Source of the DNA: Limnephilus marmoratus
Lineage: Eukaryota; Arthropoda; Insecta; Trichoptera; Limnephilidae
Assembly (NCBI GenBank): GCA_917880885.1
Contig: OU862927.1
Span: 35,863,571 to 35,927,570 of the forward strand
Length of the DNA: 64,000 nucleotides
Direction of reading: 5' to 3'
Shown here: piece by piece, positions 41,415 through 53,428 of the stretch
Position numbering within the stretch: the first letter of the stretch is position 1
How the letters are laid out: each line of letters opens with the position of its first letter
Notes under the pieces: model-generated
Databases searched by the model: none
Told to the model about the DNA's origin: nothing
The model's input: the letters and a program-made list of their open reading frames with translations, nothing else
Translations under genes and position numbers: made by a program

Positions 41415-41660
41415 TTAGGGGCCTTCAGGGAACCAAGGTAAAATGGGGAGAAGAGATGAGGTCACCTTCCCTCGCGGGGCTTTCAAGGAACCAAGGAGTA
41501 GTGGGGAGGAGAGAAGAGGGCCTGTTCCCTCGTGGCGCCTTTAGGGAACCGAAGAGGATTGGAGAGGAGAGATGAGGTCTTCTTCCCTCGTGGGGCCTTC
41601 AGGGAACCCTCAAGGGAGGAGAGAAGAGGCCCTCTTCCCTCGTTGTGAGAGAGAACAAGA
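41415..41660 (+). repeat. GGGGCCTT-type minisatellite, third locus
   Basis: About five units contain CTTTCAAGGAACCAAGGAG-type text with GGAGAGAWGAGG spacers, as at 22560-22900 and 27590-28120. The lead segment found at the other two loci is absent here. Confidence 0.7.
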
Positions 41661-41875
41661 ACAAAAGAGTCCGGGTGTGGACGTCAAAGACATCCCTCAA
41701 GCAGTCTCTCGCGATCCAAGATACGGACAAATCTCACCCCATGAAACCGGGCACCCCTGCTTAGTAACCAAAAGTATCGAACCACTTGGGATGACTTATG
41801 GGAGAGGTGTTGGTTATCCGATAAAAGGTCCCTGGGGCGGCGGTACCCATATCCGCCTCCTAAATTAAGCTCATC
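41660..41875 (+). repeat. Dispersed repeat family A, 3' piece
   Basis: It matches 6300-6350 and 7030-7190: ATACGGACAAATCTCACCCC, ATGAAACCGGGCACCCCTGC, GGGATGACTTATGGGAGAGG. Confidence 0.55.
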
Positions 41876-42594
41876 GTACTAATGTACCGGACCGTTATGC
41901 CTCCGGTGTTACTTTATAGCATAATATTTAATGTGTAAATCACAGACATGTGCAAATAATTTTTGATTTATGGCAAGCATTCAAATATTGCTTTCCTCAT
42001 CATCTCAGAACTAAGTATTTGGAGATGTCTGAGTAATCAACTGGACGATGGATATATTATTTCTACATAAATTATTTTTCGCATAGGTACCCAAATAGGA
42101 ACCAGTAGTTAATTTACATTTAAATATCATTTCTTAATAAAGCATCAGCGATGGTTCCATGACAGTTGACCTGCCTACAATTGCCCCCCCGCCCCCGGTG
42201 TACTTATATACAATGCGCAGTCGGTTTAGGGAAAATAACAAAAGAATGAAACATATTTTCATTCAAATGCATCAAGGAAAAATCTACTCCTTTATATAAT
42301 GTGTATACCAGCCCATAAGTACAAAAAATCGTGTATAAATTGTTTGATATTCATACCAACTTATTACTAAGGGTAATTTTGAAGTCGATTTTTTTATGTT
42401 TAAAGTTGGTAAATAATGCATAAAAAATTCAAATTTTATGTTTGTTTTTGTTGATGATTTTTTTTCGTCATACCAGTATAGTGTTGCGGCCCGCGTAACT
42501 TTACAAATACATGTATGTGGCCCGAAGAGAAAAAAGGTTGAGTATCGTTGCCCTAGACTCATTCATTCATATTCCTCCGAGTTGTTCGGTCAGG

Positions 42595-42668
42595 GGCTTG
42601 AACAGACAACCTATGCTCAGTAAGGCGGTGCCAGTAACATTACCATTAGACCGCGGTGTCAAGGCTTA
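42595..42668 (-). ncRNA. tRNA-like sequence (SINE head or pseudogene)
   Basis: On the minus strand GCGGTCTAATGGTAATGTTA resembles an A box and GTCTGTTCAAGCCCC a B box. The fold is imperfect and the sequence sits among repeats, so it is probably tRNA-derived. Confidence 0.4.
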
Positions 42669-42894
42669 GGGCAAACATCGAACATATTCTACACCTCAAC
42701 ACATTGTGAATGTAGTGAGGTTCAGACTGCGGAGCCAGTAAAACATTTTTTTAACATTATACTGTTAAAGTTATTAATGACAATTAATAATAATAATACA
42801 AATAATTTCAATAATCCATGCGCTTGATAGCTGCAAGACGAGTTGTTATCTAGCCTCCTAAGTTAAGTAAATTCTAATGTAAAATCCTTGTTAA

Positions 42895-42972
42895 TTTGTA
42901 CAGCGCTCTTGAGGCGATTTTTCGCAAAAACAGCGCTATATAAGTTGTCCAAATTTATTATTATTATTATTA
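42895..42972 (+). mobile_element. Retrotransposon 3' tail ending in (TTA)n
   Basis: TACAGCGCTCTTGAGGCGAT, AACAGCGCTATATAAGTTGT and a (TTA)n run have the shape of a non-LTR 3' end. No coding part is attached. Confidence 0.5.
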
Positions 42973-43019
42973 CAACATTGGTGTTTTAAGTTTTAATTGG
43001 AAGATTTTGACTTTATTAG

Positions 43020-43625
43020 TGTTACGACTTGATATATAGCAAGGTAAGAGTGATTATAATTTCTTTTTTTTTCATTTTATTTTTGATAAGAGTTTTAACA
43101 TTTCAACTTTACAATAAAATTCAATTAAATGGAATATTTCTGAAAATATCCGAAAACTAAAAACTGGTATTGAAAGCTGATGAAATACGTGCACAAATGT
43201 CATTATAAATAAATATACTTATAATTTTTAAAATATTAAAATTATTAATTTAAACATAAAAAAAGTTGTCAAAATGGCTCACTTTTTTTTGTATTTAAAA
43301 TTACTAATAACGACAATAAAAACACACACATATTTTAATCGGCAAATGTAATATAAACGTTATTACCACCTCACGTTTATGAAAAAATAATTCGTACAAA
43401 ATTCTCGAATTTTTTTTTATTTTTCTCAAAATTTCTTTGGTTTCGTAGAGTTGCATTTAAATTTTTCTATGTTTAAATTCTAGATTTGAATATAAAGCGT
43501 GGAGTTTTCTCTTCCTAATACCATTTAGATCACATTTCTCACCATGATAGTAAGGGAGATACAATGATTTATATGAGACCTATGCGAGCTGGGACAAATT
43601 TGGTCTCCTGTGCCGGGTTAAGAAC
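43020..43625 (+). repeat. Dispersed AT-rich repeat (family B), longest copy
   Basis: This copy links all pieces seen elsewhere: TATCCGAAAACTAAAAACTG as at 2520, a cacctcacg block as at 54450, ATATAAAGCGTGGAG as at 54600, and ATGATAGTAAGGGAGATACA, which is inverse to 1383-1410. It is non-coding. Confidence 0.55.
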
Positions 43626-43629
43626 ATTA

Positions 43630-45140
43630 TAATGTTCAGTAGGTACTACATACACAAACGACAATAATTTACTATTATTTATATTATTATTAGCCTATAT
43701 AAGATTGTACCTTATTTATATTTTGTATATCTTATTTTTTAAGATAAGTGTCGGTAAATTAAGACTTAGCCGAAACCGTAATTATATGAAATTCCCTAGA
43801 TAGAAAAAAAATCGCAAAGCATGCTCCAAAAATTAATAAAAACACCTTTTGTTCTGTTCTTTAACATGCTGTGGGTATGAAAAAAGTTCACAGTGTTTCT
43901 TTAAATGCTACTTAAGACATTGGCTCTATCTTAAATGAGTCGTGTTTTTCATTTAATCAGGCTGATTGTGTTCACGCTTGACCCTTCAGGTACATTTATT
44001 GTCGCGTACTGCGGTAAGACAATGTGAAATTTAAATATATAAATTCGGTGAAAATCTAATTCTTCTTATTATTTTCAATACCCGTGACATCCTTGAATAG
44101 CATGGCGGATTGATTAAGAGGGTATAACCAGAGAAAACCAGAAATATGTCATTTTTAAAACATATTCTAGACGTATTGACTCTTTAACATAAAAAATATA
44201 AATGAATTTCAAAAGATTGTTCTTTTATCTAGCATTCGTATGTTTTAAATTTTGAGAAAAAAAGTTAATTGTTTTACAAACTAGGATTTGCGTTTAAAGT
44301 ACCTAATGTAGAAATTTCAATAAAAAATAATTGAAATTTGATATTTTTACATTCATACATACTCATGTTTAGATATACACAAAAAAATGGTTGGGCATTT
44401 ACACAATACATACTACACTTACCTACATACCGCTACCCATAGCTATACTTACCTACATACATCATATATACAAACATAGCTACACTTACCTACATACATC
44501 TCTATACATCTTAGACCCTGTACTTGTAGCTAGTATTATCACATGTTCCTTCCTAACCATCCCTGTATACCTGTCATTTTACATTACTCACATTCAGTCA
44601 GTCTTTAATCGACCCTCGCAGCATAAACATCTAATATTCCGCATACCTCTTACGCTTACCGCATCCGCAAAGTATCCCACATACCGCAAGTAAAAGTATC
44701 GTGACTAATACAGTCCTACAAGTGCATGAACAAACTCAGCCAAGATAGCAGAGGGTACTACAAGGGTCCGCAGTAAGTCCTTTTTTCCTTTCCTTAGTGC
44801 ATTATTTCAACAAGTGCAGTGGTCAAAACACATAAAAAAACATTTAAGGTCCTTCGACATCCGCATCTACATAAAACACACCTCAATCATGGCCCTAACG
44901 AGCCGGATATATATTAACCTTTTCAAAAATCTCCAATAAACTTTAAAAGTGTATTACAATCACAACCAATTTCATTTCTACTAGCATTATTTATTGTTCG
45001 AAGACATCTTGTCTTACGAATAATTTGTTATTTTGCTATTTTCTACTCCCAGTTCTGGATAGAAATTGAAATAATAAGTTATTATCCACAAACAGAATAG
45101 GTAATTACTCATAAATTAATACATGTGCATGAAAATATTT
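43630..45140. other. Unassigned AT-rich stretch upstream of BEL/Pao remains
   Basis: No gene is seen. At 44391-44464 a ~75 bp text (GGGCATTTACACAATACATA, then repeated CTTACCTACATAC) recurs at 52540-52613, on the other side of the BEL/Pao element. Part of this stretch could be the decayed 5' LTR/leader of that element. Confidence 0.35.
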
Positions 45141-45146
45141 TTAATT

Positions 45147-45235
45147 CAGTGCTGTTAACCTCTCACAGTTGTCGGGGTCAAAGTTAACCCTACTGTTAAC
45201 CCCCCACGGTTGTCGGGGTCAAAGTTGACCCCACT
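45147..45235 (+). repeat. Two ~47 bp tandem units upstream of BEL/Pao gag
   Basis: CTGTTAACC followed by GTTGTCGGGGTCAAAGTT is repeated twice with small changes. It may belong to the leader of the downstream element. Confidence 0.65.
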
Positions 45236-45312
45236 CAGCATTGCGTGTAAATTTAACTATTCAATTTATACATTTGAAATAAACATTATAAGCATTTTCT
45301 TGGGCTGTATTA

Positions 45313-46383
45313 TTGTTACATTTAATAATTAACCTGAACAAGAAGATATCTACAACCGCACCGTTTGGCTCATCATCACGGGATGACAGACGCCTGAAAC
45401 GATACGCGATGCTAGCTCCTAGATTTGCGACATTACAGTCAGTCTTTGACATAATAAAGACATCGTCTGATAGCGCTACAAATCGTCAAGCATTTTTATC
45501 GGGCGCTGGCACCGTAGAACGAATTCGTTCGGAATTTATCACGATTCCAGACGAAACGGTCGATCGTGAACTGAAAATTAACCCAGACGCAGTCGTCGAG
45601 TTCACTCAACTGAACGCATTTGAGGAAATGTACGGTATCATTAAATTTACCAAGTCAAGCATGCAATCAAATCCAATAGAGAAACCGCGTCGTCAAATCA
45701 AATTACCGCCATTAAAAATTTTATGCTTTGACGAAAATTTGAAAATTGGCCTCTGTTTTATGAGATCTATGTCTCCGTCATACATTTAAATAGTTCATTG
45801 GACAATTCTGAAAAGATGCAATATCTCATGTCCAAGTTGTCGGGAAAGGCATTAACTATTTGTAAGACGATCACACCCACTGGAACAAATTACCAGGTGA
45901 TCTGGGATGCCTTATGTATATAAATATAATGATCATCGCATTCTCGCAGAATTATACTTTGCGATATGTATTCGACAAAAATTTGCCGCGCTGAAAAATT
46001 GCGAATTAAAGATCTCGTAGAATTTATGTTGCTACATCTGGGTCTTAAACGCCTTGATATAGGCTTTCGAATCTTCTATTCGAGACAATGAAAGTTTTCT
46101 GTCGAGCTCAGAATTAATTGAATTTGTAAGAGTACAGCAAAGAATACTTACTCGTGCGCAAGTTACGCAAGCAACTTCCAGCCAGACGCCTCGGTTCAAA
46201 TAATAATATTTCTACTGAACCGCAAAGGACAAACGCCGTACAGACATTTATAAATGTCGAGAAAAGTGACAATCACTCCATTGACATTTGTTTTTGTTGT
46301 CAAAAGGAATCGCACCTTTTATATCAATGTTCTAAATTTATTAGACTAGAACCACGCGATCGATTTAAATTCATTAAGTCATA
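45313..46383 (+). pseudogene. BEL/Pao gag remnant
   Basis: An open 158-codon frame (45313-45789) precedes a frame change near the usual capsid start (FDENLKIGLCFMRSM), after which NSEKMQYLMSKLSGKA-like text continues in another frame. Near 46280 the zinc-knuckle start ICFCCQKESHLLYQC is seen, as in Pao gag. A stop and a retro fragment then follow. Structural proteins cannot be made intact. Confidence 0.75.
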
Positions 46384-46416
46384 AAATACGCTAGTTTGTG
46401 TGAACTGCCTAGTACT

Positions 46417-46627
46417 AGTTGACTCGTTCTTGTGTTCAACCGCTCGGCTGTGGAACGATTTGCCGGCTTTTGTGTTTCCTCCTTCCTACAACATGGGTCT
46501 CTCAAGATCAATGTTCATTCCTTCCTCTCCTCAAAAAGACCCTCCACACAGCATCTCAGATGACGTAGGCCCTGGGTGAAATTATATTTCTCAGGGCCTC
46601 CTGTGAGGAGTTAATGTAAAAAAAACA
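46417..46627 (+). mobile_element. CR1/Jockey-like 3' fragment inside BEL/Pao gag
   Basis: GTTGACTCGTTCTTGTGTTC, CGGCTGTGGAACGATTTGCC and a GGGCCTCCTGTGAGGAGTTA end with A-run match the 18851 family. It splits the gag zinc-knuckle coding sequence: CVNCL lies before and CKSCALNRHTLLHF after. Confidence 0.82.
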
Positions 46628-46639
46628 AGATCATGCAAT

Positions 46640-47548
46640 TTGAAGAGTACGTGTAAATCATGCGCTCTCAATCGCCATACTTTATTGCATTTCAAGCAAA
46701 CTGATATGCGAAAACCACAGTCAGACCCAATACCGTCTTCCACATCACAAACAGATTGCGATAATAATAATTCAAAGACTCCGAATCCAGTATCGCTGTG
46801 TGTGACGAATTCGTACTCTTGCGAAAATACAACAGTACTTCTGGGAACCGCCGTCTGTTTAACTCGAGATCTTAAGGGTCAGAACAAGACAATACGTGCC
46901 CTAATCGAACTTCATTACGCGTAAATGCTGTTCACGTTTGAATCTTACGGTACAATCATCTCGCAGCACTTATGTCACGTCAGAAATCTAACAATAGAAA
47001 TGACTTGTCCCAAACTGTTCTCCCATTATAACGACGCTCACTCGTATACGATTCAACCGTATGTGGTAGAAAGTATCACTAGTGAACTGCCTACCGTTAA
47101 CATAAACCGCGCCTCATTATCATATCTCGATAATTTACCCTTAGCAGTCAAAACTTTCTGTATGCCTGGTGAGATTGATATTATTTTGGGATGTGACATG
47201 TTTGATCGCATTTTAAAAGCCAACAAAATATCAGGTCCCCCTGGTCAGCCGTTTGCAATTGAAACCACTTTAGGGTATTTTATCCTAGGCACTGCTCCGA
47301 CGATGATTGAAACCCCAAGTAACTACGCCACGCAATCATTTTGTACGTTCGCAGAAAACAAGGATTTTTCTCTTGCACGCTTCTTCAAATTGGAAGACAT
47401 TCTGGTACAGTTTTTAACGCCTGATGAACAAGAATATAATAATAATAAGTATGCGAAAAATATTTTTTATTTTTTTCAAAAATCGCTGTTTTGTATGAAG
47501 ATTTTTCAGGAAATCGGTGCGGCACACCGCCAAACCGAAATTTCCTGA
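46640..47548 (+). pseudogene. BEL/Pao protease region remnant
   Basis: TVLLGTAVCLTRDLKGQNK and RALIE are in the place of the aspartic protease, but the catalytic D-S-G triplet is absent and a stop follows at 46922-46924. The next frame holds NLPLAVKTFCMPGEIDIILG, the conserved stretch between protease and RT. It ends at the hairpin insertion at 47461. Confidence 0.7.
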
Positions 47549-47600
47549 AATTTTTTCATACAAAAAACTGATTTTCAAAAAAAAAAATTTTTTTTCCCTA
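47461..47600. mobile_element. 140 bp perfect-looking hairpin (foldback MITE)
   Basis: CAAAAATCGCTGTTTTGTAT and GATTTTTCAGGAAAT are mirrored by ATTTCCTGAAATTTTTTCAT and ACAAAAAACTGATTTT around a ~25 nt GC-rich loop (CGGTGCGGCACACCG). It interrupts BEL/Pao coding sequence. The superfamily is unknown. Confidence 0.65.
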
Positions 47601-47614
47601 CAACAACATCAATA

Positions 47615-49400
47615 ATGCCATTATCTAAATATCCGCACTCTAGCACACCCAAAAGTCACGAGCCGCCACTGCTCACAACTTCTCGTGACACGGCAGGTCG
47701 TTATATCGTTCGGAAAAAACTTCCATCTGTCCTCGGCGCGTTGTTGCCGGCAGCTGAGCAAAAGTACCGATCTCTCGAACGCCGCTTAAAATCCCAACCA
47801 GCCACAAAAATCGAATATGACAAAATATTGCGCGAATACCTTCAGAAAGGGTACATTTCCCCAGTTAACAATTCTGATTTACCGCATTACGCAATCACGC
47901 ATCATATCGTAGTTCGCGAAGATAATCTGACCAGCAAAATCCGGATGGTGCTGGACGCGAGTATTAAATCTGATTCTGGTTGCTCGCTTAATGATATTCT
48001 ACACACCGGTAATAATTTACAAGGTGATCTGTTTCACATTATCCTCAATTTTCGATTATTCGCCATAGCTATAACCGCTGACATAAAACAAATATGTTTG
48101 CGCCATTCAATGTTTTTGTTTATATTTATGAATTTAGCTGAAATAACTGCTTATTCCCTTTCCTAATTCCTTACCCAGTTCCTACCATATGTTCCTACTT
48201 ACAATACTTCCCACGCCAAGACGAAATAAAATAGCTTCGTTCTTTTTTGCTGTGCTTTTGTTTTACATGTCACCACGCTATCCGATTTGAGAGTTCTTCG
48301 CAGTTTGAAAATGCCGTGTATAATTATTGTTTGGCCCGCACCACGGTAATTGCCAAAGTTCCGATGTGAATATACCGCCGCTGCATTACTTGCATATCGC
48401 ATTAATTTGATCGTGTTGTGAACTTTCCTTCACGCCGCCGTCGCCGGTGAATCTTACTACGTACGTACGTTTGCCCGCACTGAAGCAGCTTCAACCGCCA
48501 GTGAACTGTGTTATAAAGACTAAAGAGAACTATAGAATTGTTACATATAAGGAATATAGAACCAGCGGCAAATGACCCTTCAAAAGTGGACTCGGTAAGT
48601 CTTGGCTGAATAACCCTTTTCCTAACCTTTGGGCAGTTTTTTTCAGTGTAGATGTTGTTGTAAGACTCACCACTGCGACTCACACCGCACCCGCTCTGCG
48701 AACGAAAATAAAATTGATTTGCGCAACCAAAATATGTCTACAAATTGTGGTGCAAAAAGAATTCCATCGTTATCTAGATTATCAAGATTTAACGACAGTG
48801 TCCTTTGCAATTGTTTGAATTTAATCGCGTCACTTTCGGCATGTCTTGCAGTCCATTCCTTGCAATGTGTACATTGCGCCAACTTGCGTCGCATGAAAAA
48901 CCTCGTTTCCCACTTGCTGCAACCTGGTGGGAAAGGGCTCATTCTACATAGACGATTTCATCACCAGTTGCTCGTCGGTCGAGGAAGCTTCCGAAATGTC
49001 TATGGATTTGATTCAACAATTCGCCGCGGGAGGCTTCGATCTTGAAAAATTCTCTATTAATTCCCCAAACTTTTTGTCCACGATTTCTTCAGATCGTTGT
49101 GTCAAAGAACGTGTGGAATTTAATCCCCATGAAAACCTAAAAATACTAGGGCTTCATTGGATACCCGCTTCTGATAATTTTATATTTGTTGTAAACTCTA
49201 ACGAAAGAACTTGCACCAAACGAAATATACTATCGACGAATGCTCGTCTTTGGGATTTAATGGGTTTCGTCGCAACGGTTGTTTTATTGGCTAAACTTAT
49301 CATTGAATCATTTGCCACACACAGTTTCACCTTCTCAAACCTACCTTACACCCAACATAATAAAATTCCAATATGTAAAAATGTTTTCAAATATATTACG
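47615..49400 (+). pseudogene. BEL/Pao reverse transcriptase remnant
   Basis: The first piece has SDLPHYAITHHIVVREDNL, IRMVLDASIKSDSGCSLND and AITADIKQ, then is cut at about 48095 by a block with no RT similarity. RT resumes out of frame near 48815 (FNRVTFGMSCSPFLAM) and continues in another frame with FYIDDFITSC, the catalytic YxDD. It then reads LKILGLHWIPASDNF and DLMGFVATVVLLAK. Frame changes and insertions make it inactive. Confidence 0.8.
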
Positions 49401-49589
49401 TAAAAATGTAAACAATTAGGTAAATACTGTAATAGATAGAAATAAAAAATAAAAAAAATAATAAGAAATCTCTACGGGAGTACAAACTAGATTAGGACGA
49501 TACTCCTCCTGACACCGTTGTCACGCTTTGGCGTCAGTTTGAAAAGGAATTGCCATTATTGCAATCTATTAAAATTCCTCGCTTCTTAG

Positions 49590-50081
49590 GTGTCGAATAC
49601 CAATGTATATGTATTAACACTTATCGGCTTTTCTGACGCAAGCGAATGCGCATTTGGAGGAGTTGTTTACTTACATGTTTACTGTCCAAATGCTAACAAA
49701 ACAACAATAAGCTTATTATGCGCCAAATGTAAGGTCGCTCCTGTGAAGACAATTTCACTTGAGCGTCTAGAATTATGCGGAGCGCTGGTACTTGCGCGAT
49801 TAATGCGTACGGTCAGTAATACCTATGAATCAAATTCAATAGTTCATTTGAATTTAGACTTTTGTGACAGCACGGTTGCGCTAGCGTGGATAAATTCATC
49901 GCCCGCTAAATGGCAGACCTTCGTTGCCAACTGTGTATCACAAATACAAGTTCATCTGGAGGTGCAATGCTTCCATCATGTAAAAGGTAAAGACAATCCC
50001 GCTGACTGTCTGTCGCGTGGTCTAACTCCCGCTCAGCTAATAGACCATCTATTATGGTTCAAGGGCCTTGCTTTTGCTTAG
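49590..50081 (+). pseudogene. BEL/Pao RNase H remnant
   Basis: GFSDASECAFGGVVYLHVY supplies the first Asp. ISLERLELCGALVLARLM follows with the catalytic Glu, then DSTVALAWINSSPAKWQTFV and GKDNPADCLSRGL. The domain itself is open for 163 codons but isolated from RT and integrase frames. Confidence 0.8.
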
Positions 50082-50699
50082 TTACCTAAAAGTGATTGGC
50101 CTCTACAAAGTTTTAATTCAAAATCTAAATCTGATCCACCCAAACTGAAAAAAATAATTTAATGCCAATTCATAACAATAACCGCCTCAAAATGATTGCA
50201 CCGCCGTTATTATGCGCACTAGCTTCTCATGTCAATCCTTGGCCGAAATTAATTCGAATTGTAATTTTTATTTTTCGTTTCATTAAGAAACTACCGCAAA
50301 CATTCGAATTAAGTTATACTGTCATTGCAGAACTTGCTGCTATAAAATCGGTACAGCAAGAAAATTTCTCCGAAGTTATGAAGGCAATGACTGATGGCAA
50401 GAAACTTCGGCGCGCTATTGCAAAATTGAATCCATTTTTTCATGACGGTGTTCTAGGGGTAGGAGGCATTTGAAAAACGCTGAATTAGATTTGATAGTTG
50501 TTATCCCATTTTATTACCCGCTCGTGCTCATGTAGTCGATTTAATAATAGATTATTATCATATCTAGAACTTACATACGGGTCCTACCTTACTCACGTCT
50601 TTGCTAAAACAAAGGTTCTGGGTTCTTTCCTTACGTAATCTTGTTACGAAGCGCGTACATTGATGCAATGCGTGCTTTAAGATTAATCCCAAACCACAA

Positions 50700-51371
50700 T
50701 TGCCAATCATGGGAGATTTACCCGCCTGCCGCGTCTGCGAAGCCAAAACTTTTCTACACACAGGTGTTGACTACGCTGGCCCTCTTCAAATAATCCCTTA
50801 TAGACGTCGGGATATTGGTAGTCAAAAGGCTTATGTTTGCCTATTTATTTGTTTGGTGACCCGCGCGGTACATATCGAATTAGCTTCAGATCCTTCCACT
50901 GAAGTCTTCCTCAATGCTTTCAAACGCTTTATATCATGTCGTGGTACTGTGAGCGTTATGTACTCTGATAATGGCACAAACTTCGTGGGAGCTACGTCCC
51001 AGTTAAAATCTTTATTTGAACTCATAGAATCACCTAATTATAAGAAGGAACTCTCAGATAATCTACGGGAAAATCACATCGAATGGAAAATGAATCCTCC
51101 TCAATCTTCACACTTTGATGGGATTTGGGAAAGTAACATAAAATGTGTAAAGAGTTACTTAAATAAAATAGTGGGCACATCTATACTCACGTATGAAGAG
51201 ATGCAGTTAGTGCTTTCTAAGATTGAAACACTTCTAAACTCGCGTCCGCTGTCCGTACTGAGCGTTACCGGTGTTTCAGCTCCGTTGCCTCTTACTCCTT
51301 CGCATTTTTTAACTCTTCCTACGTTAAAATCTCTACCCGCTGCTGACTTGACCAATGAGTCAGTAAACTAA
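50700..51371 (+). pseudogene. BEL/Pao integrase remnant
   Basis: It starts after a decayed zinc-binding region with ACRVCEAKTFLHTGVDYAGP (first Asp), then YSDNGTNFVGA (second Asp) and GIWESNIKCVKSYL (Glu). The catalytic D-D-E triad is intact over 223 open codons. The C-terminal beta domain continues out of frame to about 51620. Confidence 0.82.
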
Positions 51372-51849
51372 GTAAGCAACTCGCGGATAATCTCGCCAGA
51401 CTTTCTGGAACCGTTGGCGCATAGAGTACCTAAATACTCTACAATCTCGTCAAAAATGGAACACGAGCGCGAATCCGGTAACTACAGGCACTGTCGTATT
51501 CATAAAGTGTGACAATATCGCGCCTCTTCAATGGACCACTGGCATAATAGTCAATGTCTATCCCGGTGCAGATGGAGTAATTCGCGTTGCTGATGTAAAG
51601 AAAAAAAACCGGCACATACCGCGGGGCAATGGTAAAACTTTGTCTTTTACTGACTTGGCAATCAGATGTTGCATTTATGGCCCTTCTTTCAGTTTGAAGT
51701 TCCACCATTTTTTTAAATTTTGTTTAGTGATGCGTATTACAATCTTATGGTTTATGTAAGTGGATTCTGTCATGAAATACTTTCTTGAATTTTAACTTCC
51801 TACCCCTGTAAGATTATTTCCGTCGCCAGGTATTAAATATTTAATATTA

Positions 51850-52535
51850 GTTGTCAAAGGTTGGCAACATTGGCTAGACGCTTTTGATTGGCCAAAAATT
51901 CGGTGAGAGGGGGGGGGGGGGAAGCGGTCAGCCAAGGGCTGCATGCTTTTTCCCGGCTTCTTCTGGTTTTAGCTTTCCTATGGGTCGGTCTTGGCGCCTT
52001 CGCGGTTCGCCTAGATCCCTAGATCCTTGTTATTCCAACAGTTGTTTGGAACACGTGTTTAAAAATAAGAATCAACTCAGTGATGTTTGTTTCCTGACAA
52101 GATCGTCTGTCCAGATGTGACCCGGTGACGGGGTAAATGTACGTAAATCTTTAAAATTATGGGTTATCAATTCATCCCTTTTATTATATTCTAGAATCAT
52201 TAACTTTGAGTTCACAAAGAGCCCTAAGGTTTTTTCCCTAGAGCGTCGAGTCATAAATAAATTCCCAAGTTATTTAAAAGTGACAAGAGATATTTTAATT
52301 CGTTTAAACTTATCTGTATTTATTCTATCAATAACTAAGCGATAGTTGCCTTGAATTGAGTATGCAAACGAACTTTAAACACGATCTCCCTGACGAGCTG
52401 GCTGGCGAGGTTTTGTAAGTATTCAAATTGAACATTGTGTTGTTATTGTTTATTAATTTGCCTATAAATCAGTAATCAGGCGGTTCGATACCGTTATTAC
52501 GTGACAATTATTTCATCCCCTTCCAGGCGGGGGGC
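51850..52535. other. Unassigned stretch after BEL/Pao
   Basis: A GC-richer part at 51870-52040 begins after TTGTCAAAGGTTGGCAACAT, which could be the start of a 3' LTR, but no matching 5' copy is visible. No gene is seen. Confidence 0.3.
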
Positions 52536-53188
52536 ATGGATGGGCATTTACACAATGCATTCTACACTTACCTACATACTGCTACATATAGCTATACTTA
52601 CCTACATACATCATCTGAGATGCTGTGTGGAGGGTATTTTTGAGGAGAGGAAGGAATGAACATTGGTCTTGTTTTCGTTACATCGAATTTCAAATCACAA
52701 CGGTGCTGTAACGGACGTGTTACGTACCCTCGTTTGCTTTTCAGCAAAGTCATCGCTGGCGGCATCCTCTACATTTAGTGGTCATTTCTTTGAAATTTTC
52801 CGAAATTTCTGGCCACTAAACTCGTTAGTACCGTGCCGCCAGCGACGATCTTTCGCCGAAATGTGTTAATTTTTATTATTATGTAAAATAATGTCTTTTA
52901 CTGTGTAACCGACGTGTTACGCACCCTCGTTTTTAAATTAAATTTATCATTTTTATGCCTTCTTTTGTACAATGCCCCGGTGCAACAAATAAAGCTTGTG
53001 TGCCAGGTTGCCACCGGGAGACATTCTAAACTCATTATTATTTATGATTATTTCCGCCTCCAAGGCGACCAGGCTGCCTTGCCTCCTTTTTTATTTTTAA
53101 TTATGACCCCAAGGAAGGGCCATTATGTCTGGCTCAAAGTCGGCTTCGCCAAGCAGACTGCTTTTCCTCCCTTTCCGCACTCAGCTGC

Positions 53189-53428
53189 CTTGCCACTAAC
53201 AAAGTAGCAGGCTGCCGCTCTGCTGTTTAGCCCCAACAGGAGGCCAACCTTGCCACTAACAAAGTAGCAGGCTGCCGCTCTGCTGTTTAGCCCCAACAGG
53301 AGGCCAACCTTGCCACTAACAAAGTAGCAGGCTGCCGCTCTACTGTTTAGCCCCAACAGGAGGCCAACCTTGCCACTAACAAAGTAGCAGGCTGCCGCTC
53401 TGCTGTTTAGCCCCAACAGGAGGCCAAC
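53189..53428 (+). repeat. 60-bp tandem repeat, four units, inside the solo LTR
   Basis: TTGCCACTAACAAAGTAGCA, continuing GGCTGCCGCTCTGCTGTTTA, repeats every 60 bp with only one base change. As 60 is divisible by 3, minus-strand frames stay open, but nothing else suggests coding. Confidence 0.95.

Larger units (their letters stand above)
45313..51720 (+). mobile_element. BEL/Pao LTR retrotransposon remnant, heavily interrupted
   Basis: Plus-strand pieces occur in BEL/Pao order: gag (45313-46383), zinc knuckle and protease region (46640-47460), RT (47615-49370 with breaks), RNase H (49590-50081), integrase (50700-51371) and the integrase C-terminus (to about 51620: NIAPLQWTTGIIVNVYPGAD). Insertions include a CR1-like fragment (46417-46627), a hairpin (47461-47600), a ~0.6 kb block in RT (about 48095-48700) and an A-rich retro tail (about 49315-49495). 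I could not identify its LTRs with confidence. Confidence 0.88.

Noticed and set aside
44391..44693. 100-codon Thr/Tyr-rich frame
   Set aside because: Built from repeated CTTACCTACATAC text; no domain, no splice or start support.
45261..45452. Short minus-strand frame over BEL/Pao gag
   Set aside because: Shadow of the plus-strand gag frame.
53123..53416. Minus-strand frame with four identical 20-residue repeats
   Set aside because: It is a mechanical result of a 60-bp tandem repeat inside a non-coding LTR. There is no start context or other coding sign.
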